This document shows positions 35,901-42,048 of a stretch of DNA of 64,000 nt, one piece after another. Within the stretch, counting starts at the first letter, position 1, and each line of letters begins with the position of its first letter. Below the pieces are notes generated by a model. It was not told the DNA's origin. It saw only the letters and a program-made list of their open reading frames with translations, and ran no database searches. The position numbers and the translations under genes are program-made. The stretch is taken from the NCBI GenBank assembly GCA_017303475.1, contig JAFLBO010000001.1:1-64000 (forward strand), in the 5' to 3' direction. The DNA is from Chitinophagales bacterium (lineage in GTDB: Bacteria > Bacteroidota > Bacteroidia > Chitinophagales > Saprospiraceae).

Positions 35901-36493
35901 GAGCCTGGGCCGGTACTTACCGTCTGATTTGCCGGAGCTGTCATCGGACAGTTGAGAATTGGCACCTGACGAACGATTGCTGTCCAACCTGCTTTAGCTA
36001 CTGCAGCATCAGAAAGGAAATGGAAGGTCAGCGCTTCGGAAGCATTTGCGCCAACCGCAGCAATACCTGTATTGGCTGTGATAGTGCCAGGACTGATGGT
36101 TTGCCAGTTGCCACCAGGGAAACCAGTAACGGTTGCACCCTGTGGGCCAGGAATTTTGTTGGCGGCATTTACCGCCGGCCCGTTGTAGATGTAAAGGGCA
36201 TCATAGTTTTGTTCCAATCCAAACGACGTAAACGTCACCTGTACGCGGTGCGTAGCAGGGTTGGAAGGGAGGAAGGTAACTTCTGCATTGGCGCTGTTGT
36301 TGTAATTGAGGTTTGGACCGCCATTATCGTAGAAGTTGAAAAAACAATTGCCAGGAAGCAAAATGGTATACGGGTTACCCACTGGTACGCCATTGGCTGC
36401 CATGTTGACGTTTGTTTGTGCCATCGCTGTGGCGCAAGCAAATGTCCACCAAACGGCCAAGGACACGATGATATGAAAATTGCTCTTTTTCAT
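29945..36493 (-). CDS. Giant mosaic T9SS surface protein (CUB-like, HYR-like, P-domain, dockerin-like)
   Basis: A 2182-residue secreted protein with a signal peptide (1-26, ending AMAQ). A CUB-like domain comes first (about 28-180, EQNYDALYIYNGP), followed by HYR/Ig-like blocks (NCPMTAPANQTVS). A proprotein-convertase P-like domain lies at about 690-830 (FFADMNIQVESPQGT, NGIWKVRIADQNAGGDV). A carboxypeptidase-regulatory-like unit precedes dockerin-like repeats at about 1835-1900 (YDLVLISKHILGLEPL, DANRSGSITTFDIVELRKLILG). A cohesin-like segment (about 1960-2090) and a type A sorting tail end the chain. It is probably a surface fibre or adhesin. Three small genes precede it on the same strand. 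Confidence 0.88.
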   Translation of the reverse strand: MKKSNFHIIVSLAVWWTFACATAMAQTNVNMAANGVPVGNPYTILLPGNCFFNFYDNGGPNLNYNNSANAEVTFLPSNPATHRVQVTFTSFGLEQNYDALYIYNGPAVNAANKIPGPQGATVTGFPGGNWQTISPGTITANTGIAAVGANASEALTFHFLSDAAVAKAGWTAIVRQVPILNCPMTAPANQTVSTGPGSNNCFVNVTTPLPTFPGGCNAPYQLQYRINNGAPTVVLTPINTVISAPVGNNVITWELVDPCGGGVISAAVQVINVIDNTPPTITHPSNTTITLQPGQCEFSNYTFQVNCSDNCSAGANGTVNHPIDFAVGNLGNAGIMFDVTNLGSTPLTITQFGPSLDPGTYNMEVYYTIGNTSFSGLESDPSSWILAGNALVTSTNSAVGTPVPGLGITIPAGETRGIYLTSTTGSPLNYTNAVRQVNDGTLRVSSNPGAGKAYPFGTTSPSRAYNGYVSYSTPNGGAAVQVAPFPPAVLVQGNTYTYHYKCTDASGNMTQGSWSVTIQDFPNPISTMTCNDFVNLALGPDCRDTLLADQVLEGGPFRCYDYYPVQVDKTPPFGNGPWLPAIFDCNDVGKTYRVRVFDDQDEDGILDNNENKCFGDVKIVDNLPPAIDCDPTPITIPFNFPLTPLFAQNTSLELPFRSQGLPLNVTDGQIREFNIPVNLPMNATVEDVDLRVKINGDVFFADMNIQVESPQGTIVTLWDGAGGCGGMLHVRFDDEGIINQVCDSYTTDKNAIIPFGLGVLSSFDNEQVNGIWKVRIADQNAGGDVSTIQIADLHIKMSGVFGAGFPNGIDPIDVIPNGNQSFIVPKAVSMLADLDYCSDVTLSYIDQSTNQNCASGLTSIISRTWTAKDASGNTATCIQTLNLLRPTLNDVNFPPDYDGIDAQYFSCKIGVYPTPQWIEDQGFQGFPYVFGLPDGGAIFWEHHDTPVWSCDGSYSISREWTDVDPCTGQIKKHIQLIQVLDEEGPVFLTQIPDQLESTEPYDCCASMALPEVLLMDSCSRVNKISALIYPIDPNTGNLGNPIGVNGGLYNFPGNLPNNTDTLGSFGNIPCIPVGDHLVVYIAQDDCGNTSSMSFNLTVQDFEPPTAACDETTIVGIGKDNPNDCYETNVANCEFAGVTWVRATTFDDGSFDLCSDIKFTIRRSQPYSDCINNLDNTPCAGNPLGMSEYEVATAESDSIKFYCCEVGTEQKVILRVYQLNPDGTISTLPDGTPIYNECEISVKVQDNLKPVCETPFNVTVNCENFDPSLWTYGKPNVLDNCCLDANVEYQGQKGLTHSVNYSQFDSVCNKGTITRTFRVTDCHGLTTQCTQRIFVHYEQNYFIKFPDDAVVNTCDGTGIYGEPQFFGEDCELLGISYQDQVYTIVPDACFKIERTWKIINWCTYNPGAGCVVVPNPTPHPNSSHASNNPGPIVSPLGTLAPWAPTVVKITPNDQTATNYSIYWNKNANCYEYKQIIKIIDQQAPVMDCPASPVEFCDYTTNDPKLWNESYWYDPLIQSNDLNEAPVDLTINASDLCSGSNLNIRYLLFLDLDGNSSMETVVSSANPPAAGTVNYNNATTPNFSGGTPRTFDERAVAANQKYRFGLQTTVNGTSLTASVRWNTPVAPSLYSLPELPYGRHKIKWIASDGCGNESVCEYEFIVKDCKAPTVVCMNGLTGNLTQTGQITLFASDFLLNADDNSTPDDFLLFGIRKCGTGTGFPVDGNGNPVISVNFDCNELGPQCVELWGLDAYGNADNCETYMIVQDNNGNCGNGTASVAGLLKTEMNEGLEETDVELSGPTFNMFDMTDQDGHFSFLNAVPMHMNYSITPTKDDNPLNGVTTYDLVLISKHILGLEPLNSPYKMIAADANRSGSITTFDIVELRKLILGIYTELPSNDSWRFVDKSFAFPNAANPFQTSFPENKSVADIQSNSMDDDFVAIKIGDVNATAIANSLMTVEERSTGTLLFDVEDREVKAGEVFEVKFKASEKVLGYQFTLHYNDLDLMDVVPGPGMKADNFGTFAAENAVTTSFDGVNQGEFTLKFKAKKAGELSKLINISSQITKAESYQYVDGTNKNTQRLEVALRFNSKEGSTISGVGFELYQNQPNPFVNRTLIGFHLPEATTATLSIFDQSGRLVYSQKADFPKGYNSIPLDRALLNTSGTLYYKLETATDSATRTMIQVK

Positions 36494-36636
36494 GCTAGTA
36501 TGATGTTGAAAATTAAAAAAAAGGACGGAAATAGGTTTAACCCTGTTTCCTGGGTCAGATGTCCTTTGGTATTTGAGGTTGCGTTGCTCAATTCGGGTAT
36601 TTTACCCGGATTGTATGGATATCCCTTCCAGGGATT

Positions 36637-37068
36637 TTAGTTAGTTAACATTACCCGGGTTTCTGTTTGGAGCGCTCTCAGAATCACTTTAGGTGTGTAA
36701 GAGGCTTCTTTTTCAAAACCCAATGTGGCTGCTGCCGGAATAGCCAGTTCGAGAGACTGTGCTACATCGTTGCCTTTGCGCACTTCTTCAATGATGGCTT
36801 TGAAGTAAGCAATCCTTCTTACGGTATTGTCGTACAAAGGAGTGCCTTCCTGAAGGCCAGGCATTTGTTGGTTCAAAACGTTAATCTGGTTCACCAACAC
36901 GTTGACGGTTTCTTCGCCAGATTTCCAGTTATAGTTTTGTGAAGGTGGCTGTAAGGCTTGTGCATGCATGGTTTGGCTGGAAACACACACAAACGCCAGC
37001 AGAAAGAATGCGGTGAGCAGCAGTTGACTTGTTTTAGCAAAAGCTCCTCTCAAAATGATATGCTTCAT
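36637..37068 (-). CDS. Small exported protein of unknown function
   Basis: The 143-residue product (or 154 from ATG 37101) has a long signal peptide, KTSQLLLTAFFLLAFVCVSS, ending near MHAQA. The mature part is helical, with NWKSGEETVNVLVNQINVLNQQM and RRIAYFKAIIEEVRKGNDVAQSLELAIPAA. No cysteine or catalytic motif is visible and I do not recognise a family. It sits 143 bp upstream of the giant T9SS gene and behind the cysteine-rich protein gene, all on one strand, which suggests they are expressed together. Confidence 0.7.
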   Translation of the reverse strand: MKHIILRGAFAKTSQLLLTAFFLLAFVCVSSQTMHAQALQPPSQNYNWKSGEETVNVLVNQINVLNQQMPGLQEGTPLYDNTVRRIAYFKAIIEEVRKGNDVAQSLELAIPAAATLGFEKEASYTPKVILRALQTETRVMLTN

Positions 37069-37106
37069 GTGCACGAATTTTTGTTGATCAAGAGTTGACA
37101 TGTGAA

Positions 37107-37655
37107 TTATTGCCTGTTGGATGAGAAGTCAATCCGAAGCTGGGCGCCTTCTTCCTTCACAGGATAGCTTCCGGCTTTCAACTGATTGATTTTCAATCCA
37201 AGCGTCTGAACTACTTCCGGAGATAATTCTGCATTGTTTTCCTGAATCAGGAGTCCTTGTTGCAGGTGGCTGTTGAAGAAATGCGGACAAAGAAGTTGTT
37301 TGGTTAAAACCAGGGAAACACCACTTCCTTCCTCAATCGGGAACAGCAATCCGATGGTGCTTTTGCAGCCCAGCTTTTTCTCCATAGAGATTTGGCCGCC
37401 TGCGGAACGTGGATTGATTTTGCAAATGCCGGCTCCTGAACAATGGGTGTTGCCTCCGTAGATCACATCGCAACTCATCATTCTTTGATAAGGAGCTGGA
37501 TTTGATACAACTTCAGGTTGTACTTCCGGCGCTGCGGCAGTTTGTTGTGCCTGAGCAGTCGTTCCTAAAACGAATACCCATGCAAACAGGGTCAGAGTAA
37601 AGAGGAAAACATTGGTAGCCAATGCTTTATGCCCTCGTGCATTAAAATGATTCAT
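37107..37655 (-). CDS. Exported cysteine-containing protein, paralog A
   Basis: This 182-residue protein has a signal peptide (hydrophobic core NVFLFTLTLFAWVFVLG, ending TTAQAQQ). The mature region begins MMSCDVIYGGNTHCSGAGICKI, continues with a conserved Cys in KKLGCKSTIGLLFPIEEG and another in TKQLLCPHFF, and ends with LGLKINQLKAGSYPV. The next gene upstream encodes a clear paralog with the same cysteine layout. I do not recognise the family. The paired cysteines suggest a disulfide-stabilised periplasmic or surface protein, perhaps helping the giant T9SS product downstream; that link is inference from position only. Confidence 0.75.
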   Translation of the reverse strand: MNHFNARGHKALATNVFLFTLTLFAWVFVLGTTAQAQQTAAAPEVQPEVVSNPAPYQRMMSCDVIYGGNTHCSGAGICKINPRSAGGQISMEKKLGCKSTIGLLFPIEEGSGVSLVLTKQLLCPHFFNSHLQQGLLIQENNAELSPEVVQTLGLKINQLKAGSYPVKEEGAQLRIDFSSNRQ

Positions 37656-37708
37656 GATGAAAAAATTTAAATCGGCTAATTATGATGCAAGTATTTGCGA
37701 CCATCCTT

Positions 37709-38191
37709 TTAAGCCTGGTGAACCTTGAAGTCTATCCGGACGTATCCGGAAGCCTCCAGGATCTTGTAACTGCCAACCGGCAATTCCTTGATTTTCAATC
37801 CAAGGGTATTGCAAAGGGCTTTTGGCAGCGGGCAAGGACTGTCGAGTTTGAGCTCTCCATGCCGAAGGTGGTTTTTGTACAACTTGGTGCACAGTAAGCC
37901 ACGCGTAAGTACCATTGTCAGACCGTCCCCGCCTTCCATCGGGTACAGCAGCGCAACAGTGCTCTGGCAGGTTCTCTTTTGTTCGGAAAATACCGGCTGT
38001 GTCCCCGTACGGGCTGTAATCCGGCATATTCCGGTGCCAAGGCAATTAGCGGAGGGGGATCCAAATACCACGTCACAACTCATGTGACGGGTGGACTCCG
38101 TTTCTCGCCTTGGACTCACCAGGTTTTGCTGGGCGCCACTCCAGGGAGGGGCGGCAGAAGCCTGGCGGCTGGGTGTGGGAATGTTTCTCAT
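37709..38191 (-). CDS. Cysteine-containing protein, paralog B (no clear signal peptide)
   Basis: A 160-residue protein aligning along its length with the downstream paralog: MSCDVVFGSPSANCLGTGICRI, RTCQSTVALLYPMEGGDGLTMVLTRGLLCTKLY and LGLKIKELPVGSYKILE. It has an extra Cys pair in DSPCPLPKALC. Start 38191 (MRNIPTPSRQ) is chosen; the frame extends to 38284, but neither start gives a signal peptide. Either this copy is cytoplasmic, or its export signal was lost by mutation. It is 53 bp upstream of paralog A on the same strand. Confidence 0.65.
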   Translation of the reverse strand: MRNIPTPSRQASAAPPWSGAQQNLVSPRRETESTRHMSCDVVFGSPSANCLGTGICRITARTGTQPVFSEQKRTCQSTVALLYPMEGGDGLTMVLTRGLLCTKLYKNHLRHGELKLDSPCPLPKALCNTLGLKIKELPVGSYKILEASGYVRIDFKVHQA

Positions 38192-38273
38192 AAAAATGTT
38201 GCATTTTTGCCCCCTGGCAGATAGCTGCCAGTGTGAGCGTTTATGATGGTTTGGTTGCTTATCAAGCCAATCC

Positions 38274-38387
38274 TTATGCACCAATCAAATCCAACCCTGT
38301 GATGCAGGCGCCGATCAGATCGAGACCTGTGATATTGTCGGTTGCGATGTTCTTGGTAGCGGTAGGAAGTGTAAGTGCGTTATTCAT
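38274..38387 (-). CDS. Possible 37-residue peptide with a duplicated ITGLDLIGA
   Basis: An ATG-to-TAA frame of 37 codons reads MNNALTLPTATKNIATDN followed by ITGLDLIGA, Cys, and ITGLDLIGA again. The two nine-residue repeats are identical in protein but differ at six of nine codons, all synonymous. That pattern is expected if the peptide is translated and selected, though chance cannot be excluded in so short a frame. It lies 82 bp upstream of the paralog B start on the same strand. No export, RiPP or toxin genes are recognisable nearby, so no function is proposed. Confidence 0.35.
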   Translation of the reverse strand: MNNALTLPTATKNIATDNITGLDLIGACITGLDLIGA

Positions 38388-38744
38388 AAGACCATTGCGA
38401 TCGGTGATTATTTGATCCGATTTGCATGACAAAGGTCTTGCGAGCGGCTACCCTGTAAAAGGACAGGAAACATGTCAGAATCGCCCGGTAGGAAATCTGG
38501 TTTTTTTGCGAAAAAAAATTATAAATAGCTGATAATCAATTTGTTGTACGAAATATTTTTGCCCCCGTTTTAGACTGTTTTGACCTTGTTTCCCCTCAAA
38601 CCTCAACCTTTGGGAATAGTGAATCAGGTTTGAAAAACTATTTTTTAACGGAAAAAGTGACCACTGCACAATGCATGCTGATTCAATCAGACCAGATCGA
38701 ATGTTGCTCTGAATCCCGTACCTTTACACCCTGAAATCAAAACC
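38388..38744. other. Gene-free leader upstream of mfd
   Basis: AT-rich DNA without a convincing gene. TATTTTTG at 38554-38561 and TACCTTTA at 38719-38726 on the plus strand resemble -7 boxes and could drive the truncated mfd. No remnant of the missing N-terminal part of Mfd was found here in any frame. Confidence 0.4.
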
Positions 38745-41153
38745 ATGTCGCTGATTACCCCACAGGTCATTCCTTTCCAGGCTAAACCTCAACCCTCCTT
38801 CAATAAGAATTTTGATCTGCTGATCCGACACCTCCACGAAATGAAAGCGGCAGGTTATGAAACCTATATCTGTTCGGAAAATCCCAAGCAATTCGACAGG
38901 TTGGCGGCTATTTTTAAGGAGTTAAAAGCTGATGTGCAATTCCTGCCCGTGGAAGTCCCCATCCACGAAGGATTTATTGATGAAGACCTGAAAATTGAAG
39001 TTTTGACCGATCATCAGATCTTCCAGCGATACCATCAATACAAGATCAGGCAGGGATTTTCCAAGGATGTTGCACTCAATTACCGGGTGCTGCGGGAATT
39101 AGCACCGGGCGATTTTGTAACGCATATTGACCACGGCATTGCCAAATTTGCCGGGTTGCAAACCATTGAAATAGGTGGTCAAAAGCAGGAGGCTGTGCGC
39201 CTGAATTTCAAAAACAACGATATCGTGTATGTGAGCATACACTCGCTGCACAAAATTTCCAAATACCTGGGCAAGGAAGGCGAAACCCCTCAATTGTCTA
39301 AACTGGGCTCCGATGCCTGGAAACAGCTCAAGGCTCGTACCAAACGGAAAATCAAGGATATTGCCGCCGAACTGATCAAATTATACGCCTCCCGCAGAGC
39401 TGCTAAAGGCCATGCATTCCCGCCAGATGATGTATTACAAACGGAGTTGGAAGCCAGTTTTCTGTACGAAGACACCCCAGATCAGTACAAGAGCACGCAG
39501 GATGTTAAATCCGATATGGAAAAGCCTTATCCCATGGATCGGCTTATCTGTGGCGATGTTGGGTTTGGTAAAACCGAAGTAGCCATCCGTGCCGCGTTCA
39601 AAGCAGTTTCAGATGGCAAACAAGTGGCAGTTTTGGTTCCAACTACTATCCTGGCCCTGCAACACTGGCGGACTTTTACGGAGCGTTTAGCAGATTTCCC
39701 GGTTACAGTAGATTATATCAACCGATTCCGCTCAGCCAAAGAGAAAAAAGAGATTCTTGAAAAACTAAAGGCCGGTAAAATTGACATGGTCATTGGTACC
39801 CATGCACTGCTGGGAAAAGAAGTAGGATTCAAAGATCTGGGCTTGCTGATTGTTGATGAGGAACAAAAGTTTGGCGTTGCCAGCAAGGAAAAGTTGCGCG
39901 GATTGAAGGTTAATGTGGATACCCTGACCCTGACAGCTACACCCATACCTCGTACCCTGCAATTTTCACTTATGGCGGCACGCGATCTATCCGTCATCCG
40001 CACTCCGCCACCTAACCGCCAACCCATCCATACCGAAATTAGGGTTTTTGATGAAGACCTGATTCAGGAAGTTATCCATGCAGAGGTGAACCGAGGTGGA
40101 CAGGTTTATTTTGTGCACAACCGGGTAAACGATCTGCCCAAAATGGTAGAAACGCTTAAACGTATCTGCCCGGAAACAGATGTGGCCATGGCGCACGGGC
40201 AAATGGACCCTGAGCACCTGGAAAAGGTACTGGTGGATTTCATTGATCGGAAATTTGACGTTTTGGCCTGTACCAATATCATTGAAACTGGCCTGGACAT
40301 ACCCAATGCCAATACGATTATCATCAATCGGGCTGATATGTTCGGCTTGTCTGATCTGCACCAGCTTCGCGGCAGGGTAGGGAGGAGCAACCAAAAGGCC
40401 TATTGCTATCTATTCGCGCCACCGATGAGTGTGCTCACTCAGGAGGCGCGTAAACGACTGAAAACCATTGAAGAATTTAGTGATCTGGGCTCAGGATTCC
40501 AGGTGGCTATGCGCGATCTCGACATCCGGGGAGCAGGTAATCTCCTGGGCGGCGAACAATCAGGATTTATTGCCGACATTGGTTTTGAAACCTATCAGAA
40601 AATCCTGGACGAGGCCATTCAGGAATTGAAAGAAAATGAATTTAAGGATATCTTTCAGGAGGAAATTGCCCAAAAAGGCTCCTATGTGCGCGATGTAACC
40701 ATCGAAACGGATGTTGAAATGCTCATCCCTTCAGAATATGTCACCAATACCCAGGAGCGACTCAATCTGTACACTGAACTGAACAATATTGAAAATGAGG
40801 AAGGTGTAGCAGCTTTTGCTCAACGTTTGCAGGATCGTTTTGGCAGGCTTCCATCACCTGTAAATGCACTTTTTGATGGTTTGCGACTTCAGTGGTTGTG
40901 TAAAAAAATAGGTTTTGAGCGCTTGATATTGAAAGGTGGGAAACTCCGTTGCTATTTCCTTGGAGATCCGCAATCCTCATTCTACAACACAGAACACTTC
41001 CATAAAATCATGGCTTTTATGCAAAAACATGGAAGAATCATGGGGGTTTCCCTTAAACAAACCAACAAAGAACTCATCCTGGTACAAGACGAAGTCAGAA
41101 GCCTGAAAGCCGTTAAAAGTCTGCTGGAACAACTCACCACTGCGATTGCCTGA
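38745..41153 (+). CDS. Transcription-repair coupling factor Mfd lacking the N-terminal UvrB-like region
   Basis: This 802-residue protein has the Mfd RNA-polymerase-interacting domain (about 118-185, ELAPGDFVTHIDHGIAKFAGL and VYVSIHSLHKISKYLG) and a complete translocase: Walker A GDVGFGKTE (270-278), LIVDEEQKFG, TLTATPIPRTLQ, CTNIIETGLDIPNANTIII and the QLRGRVGRS motif. A C-terminal D7-like part follows. Full-length Mfd is about 1100-1150 residues; the first ~320, with the UvrA-binding UvrB homology, are missing. The protein begins within D1b (FQAKPQPSFNKNFDLL). The start is a clean ATG preceded by a possible promoter. It would probably still move RNA polymerase but not recruit UvrA. Confidence 0.88.
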   Translation: MSLITPQVIPFQAKPQPSFNKNFDLLIRHLHEMKAAGYETYICSENPKQFDRLAAIFKELKADVQFLPVEVPIHEGFIDEDLKIEVLTDHQIFQRYHQYKIRQGFSKDVALNYRVLRELAPGDFVTHIDHGIAKFAGLQTIEIGGQKQEAVRLNFKNNDIVYVSIHSLHKISKYLGKEGETPQLSKLGSDAWKQLKARTKRKIKDIAAELIKLYASRRAAKGHAFPPDDVLQTELEASFLYEDTPDQYKSTQDVKSDMEKPYPMDRLICGDVGFGKTEVAIRAAFKAVSDGKQVAVLVPTTILALQHWRTFTERLADFPVTVDYINRFRSAKEKKEILEKLKAGKIDMVIGTHALLGKEVGFKDLGLLIVDEEQKFGVASKEKLRGLKVNVDTLTLTATPIPRTLQFSLMAARDLSVIRTPPPNRQPIHTEIRVFDEDLIQEVIHAEVNRGGQVYFVHNRVNDLPKMVETLKRICPETDVAMAHGQMDPEHLEKVLVDFIDRKFDVLACTNIIETGLDIPNANTIIINRADMFGLSDLHQLRGRVGRSNQKAYCYLFAPPMSVLTQEARKRLKTIEEFSDLGSGFQVAMRDLDIRGAGNLLGGEQSGFIADIGFETYQKILDEAIQELKENEFKDIFQEEIAQKGSYVRDVTIETDVEMLIPSEYVTNTQERLNLYTELNNIENEEGVAAFAQRLQDRFGRLPSPVNALFDGLRLQWLCKKIGFERLILKGGKLRCYFLGDPQSSFYNTEHFHKIMAFMQKHGRIMGVSLKQTNKELILVQDEVRSLKAVKSLLEQLTTAIA

Positions 41154-41907
41154 TCCAGGCGTCCCAGGCACTGAGTAGACCTGATTCTGTACAATGGAGG
41201 GTTGCGAGCAAGGCTGTTTTAGTTTGAAGTTTCAATAATTGGATCAGTGTCTGGCGGCCATATGTTTGGTCTATATACATTACCATAGATCCAGAAAGCC
41301 CGTATTTGTGTTTTCCTGACCAGAAAACGTCCAGATTCTGCAATGGCTCCTTTTGCTTCAGCCACTGTTGCACACCCGTCAATCTTGTAACATCACATTG
41401 TCCGGAGGCGTATACGGCCAGCCCTTCCACGAACCAATCCAAACCTGTAACCTGGCTAAAATCAGGGCTTGGATTATGTTGCCCATGATAAACATGACAA
41501 AGTTCATGTGTTAGTAGGCGAAAACTGGCCAATGTGTCTTCCCAGCGATGCTCACAGGCCTCCACTGGCCAGACATTTGGATCCAGTAAATCAAGTTTCG
41601 TCCCAACCCCACTGGCAACCATCCAACACTCAGAACGGAATTCCGGCATTTGCCACTCCACTTGCCAAACCGAATCCATTTGACTCCGATGAGGATGCAA
41701 CCTTACTTCAAATGTTTGTTGAAATGAATCAGCAAAGAAGGTTTCCAGCCCCGTGACGCCATTGTTTAAATATGCAAGTATGGTTAGGGATACCGGGCTG
41801 TCTTGCGCAGAAAAAGCAAAAGCATAACGAGTGTCGTTATGCTGAGCAACAACCTCATAGGAAAGGCTAAACAGCCAAAAAACGAAGAAATAAGCCAGAT
41901 TTTTCAT
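41134..41907 (-). CDS. Putative secreted gluzincin-type metallopeptidase
   Basis: The 257-residue protein starts MKNLAYFFVFWLFSLSYEVVAQ, a signal peptide (the frame from 41946 is longer but less signal-like). It contains LLTHELCHVYHG, matching the zinc-binding HExxH motif, and WFVEGLAVYASG about 30 residues later, whose Glu fits the third ligand of gluzincins (peptidase MA-like). The rest has no assigned fold. It overlaps the mfd 3' end by 20 bp in convergent orientation. Proteolytic activity is inferred from the motif. Confidence 0.65.
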   Translation of the reverse strand: MKNLAYFFVFWLFSLSYEVVAQHNDTRYAFAFSAQDSPVSLTILAYLNNGVTGLETFFADSFQQTFEVRLHPHRSQMDSVWQVEWQMPEFRSECWMVASGVGTKLDLLDPNVWPVEACEHRWEDTLASFRLLTHELCHVYHGQHNPSPDFSQVTGLDWFVEGLAVYASGQCDVTRLTGVQQWLKQKEPLQNLDVFWSGKHKYGLSGSMVMYIDQTYGRQTLIQLLKLQTKTALLATLHCTESGLLSAWDAWIRQSQW

Positions 41908-41963
41908 GGAAATATGTTGGTTCACCACTAGACACAAGTGCCCCAACCCAGGTTACTCCTTCC

Positions 41964-42003
41964 CAAAAAAAAGTGGCGTCAACCCACCCAAGGATTGACG
42001 CCA
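41964..42003 (-). terminator. Terminator of the ~2500-residue surface protein gene
   Basis: TGGCGTCAA (41974-41982) pairs with TTGACGCCA (41995-42003); on the minus strand an 8-T run follows. It lies 41 bp after the stop. Confidence 0.85.
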
Positions 42004-42048
42004 TTCACTCATTCACTCATTCACTCACTCACTCACTCATTCACTCAT
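42003..42048. repeat. 8-bp tandem repeat (ATTCACTC) at a gene end
   Basis: About 5.5 units of ATTCACTC/ACTCACTC lie between the terminator and the stop codon of the surface protein gene, overlapping the stop itself. There is no inverted partner nearby. Confidence 0.8.

Noticed and set aside
30947..36640. Long plus-strand frames (311, 318, 281 and 331 codons) opposite the giant T9SS gene
   Set aside because: They are antisense shadows caused by biased codon use in the real gene; products are low-complexity and lack leaders.
38745..41153. RecG helicase instead of Mfd
   Set aside because: The RNA-polymerase-interacting domain and the Mfd-type C-terminal domain are present, and RecG's wedge domain is absent.
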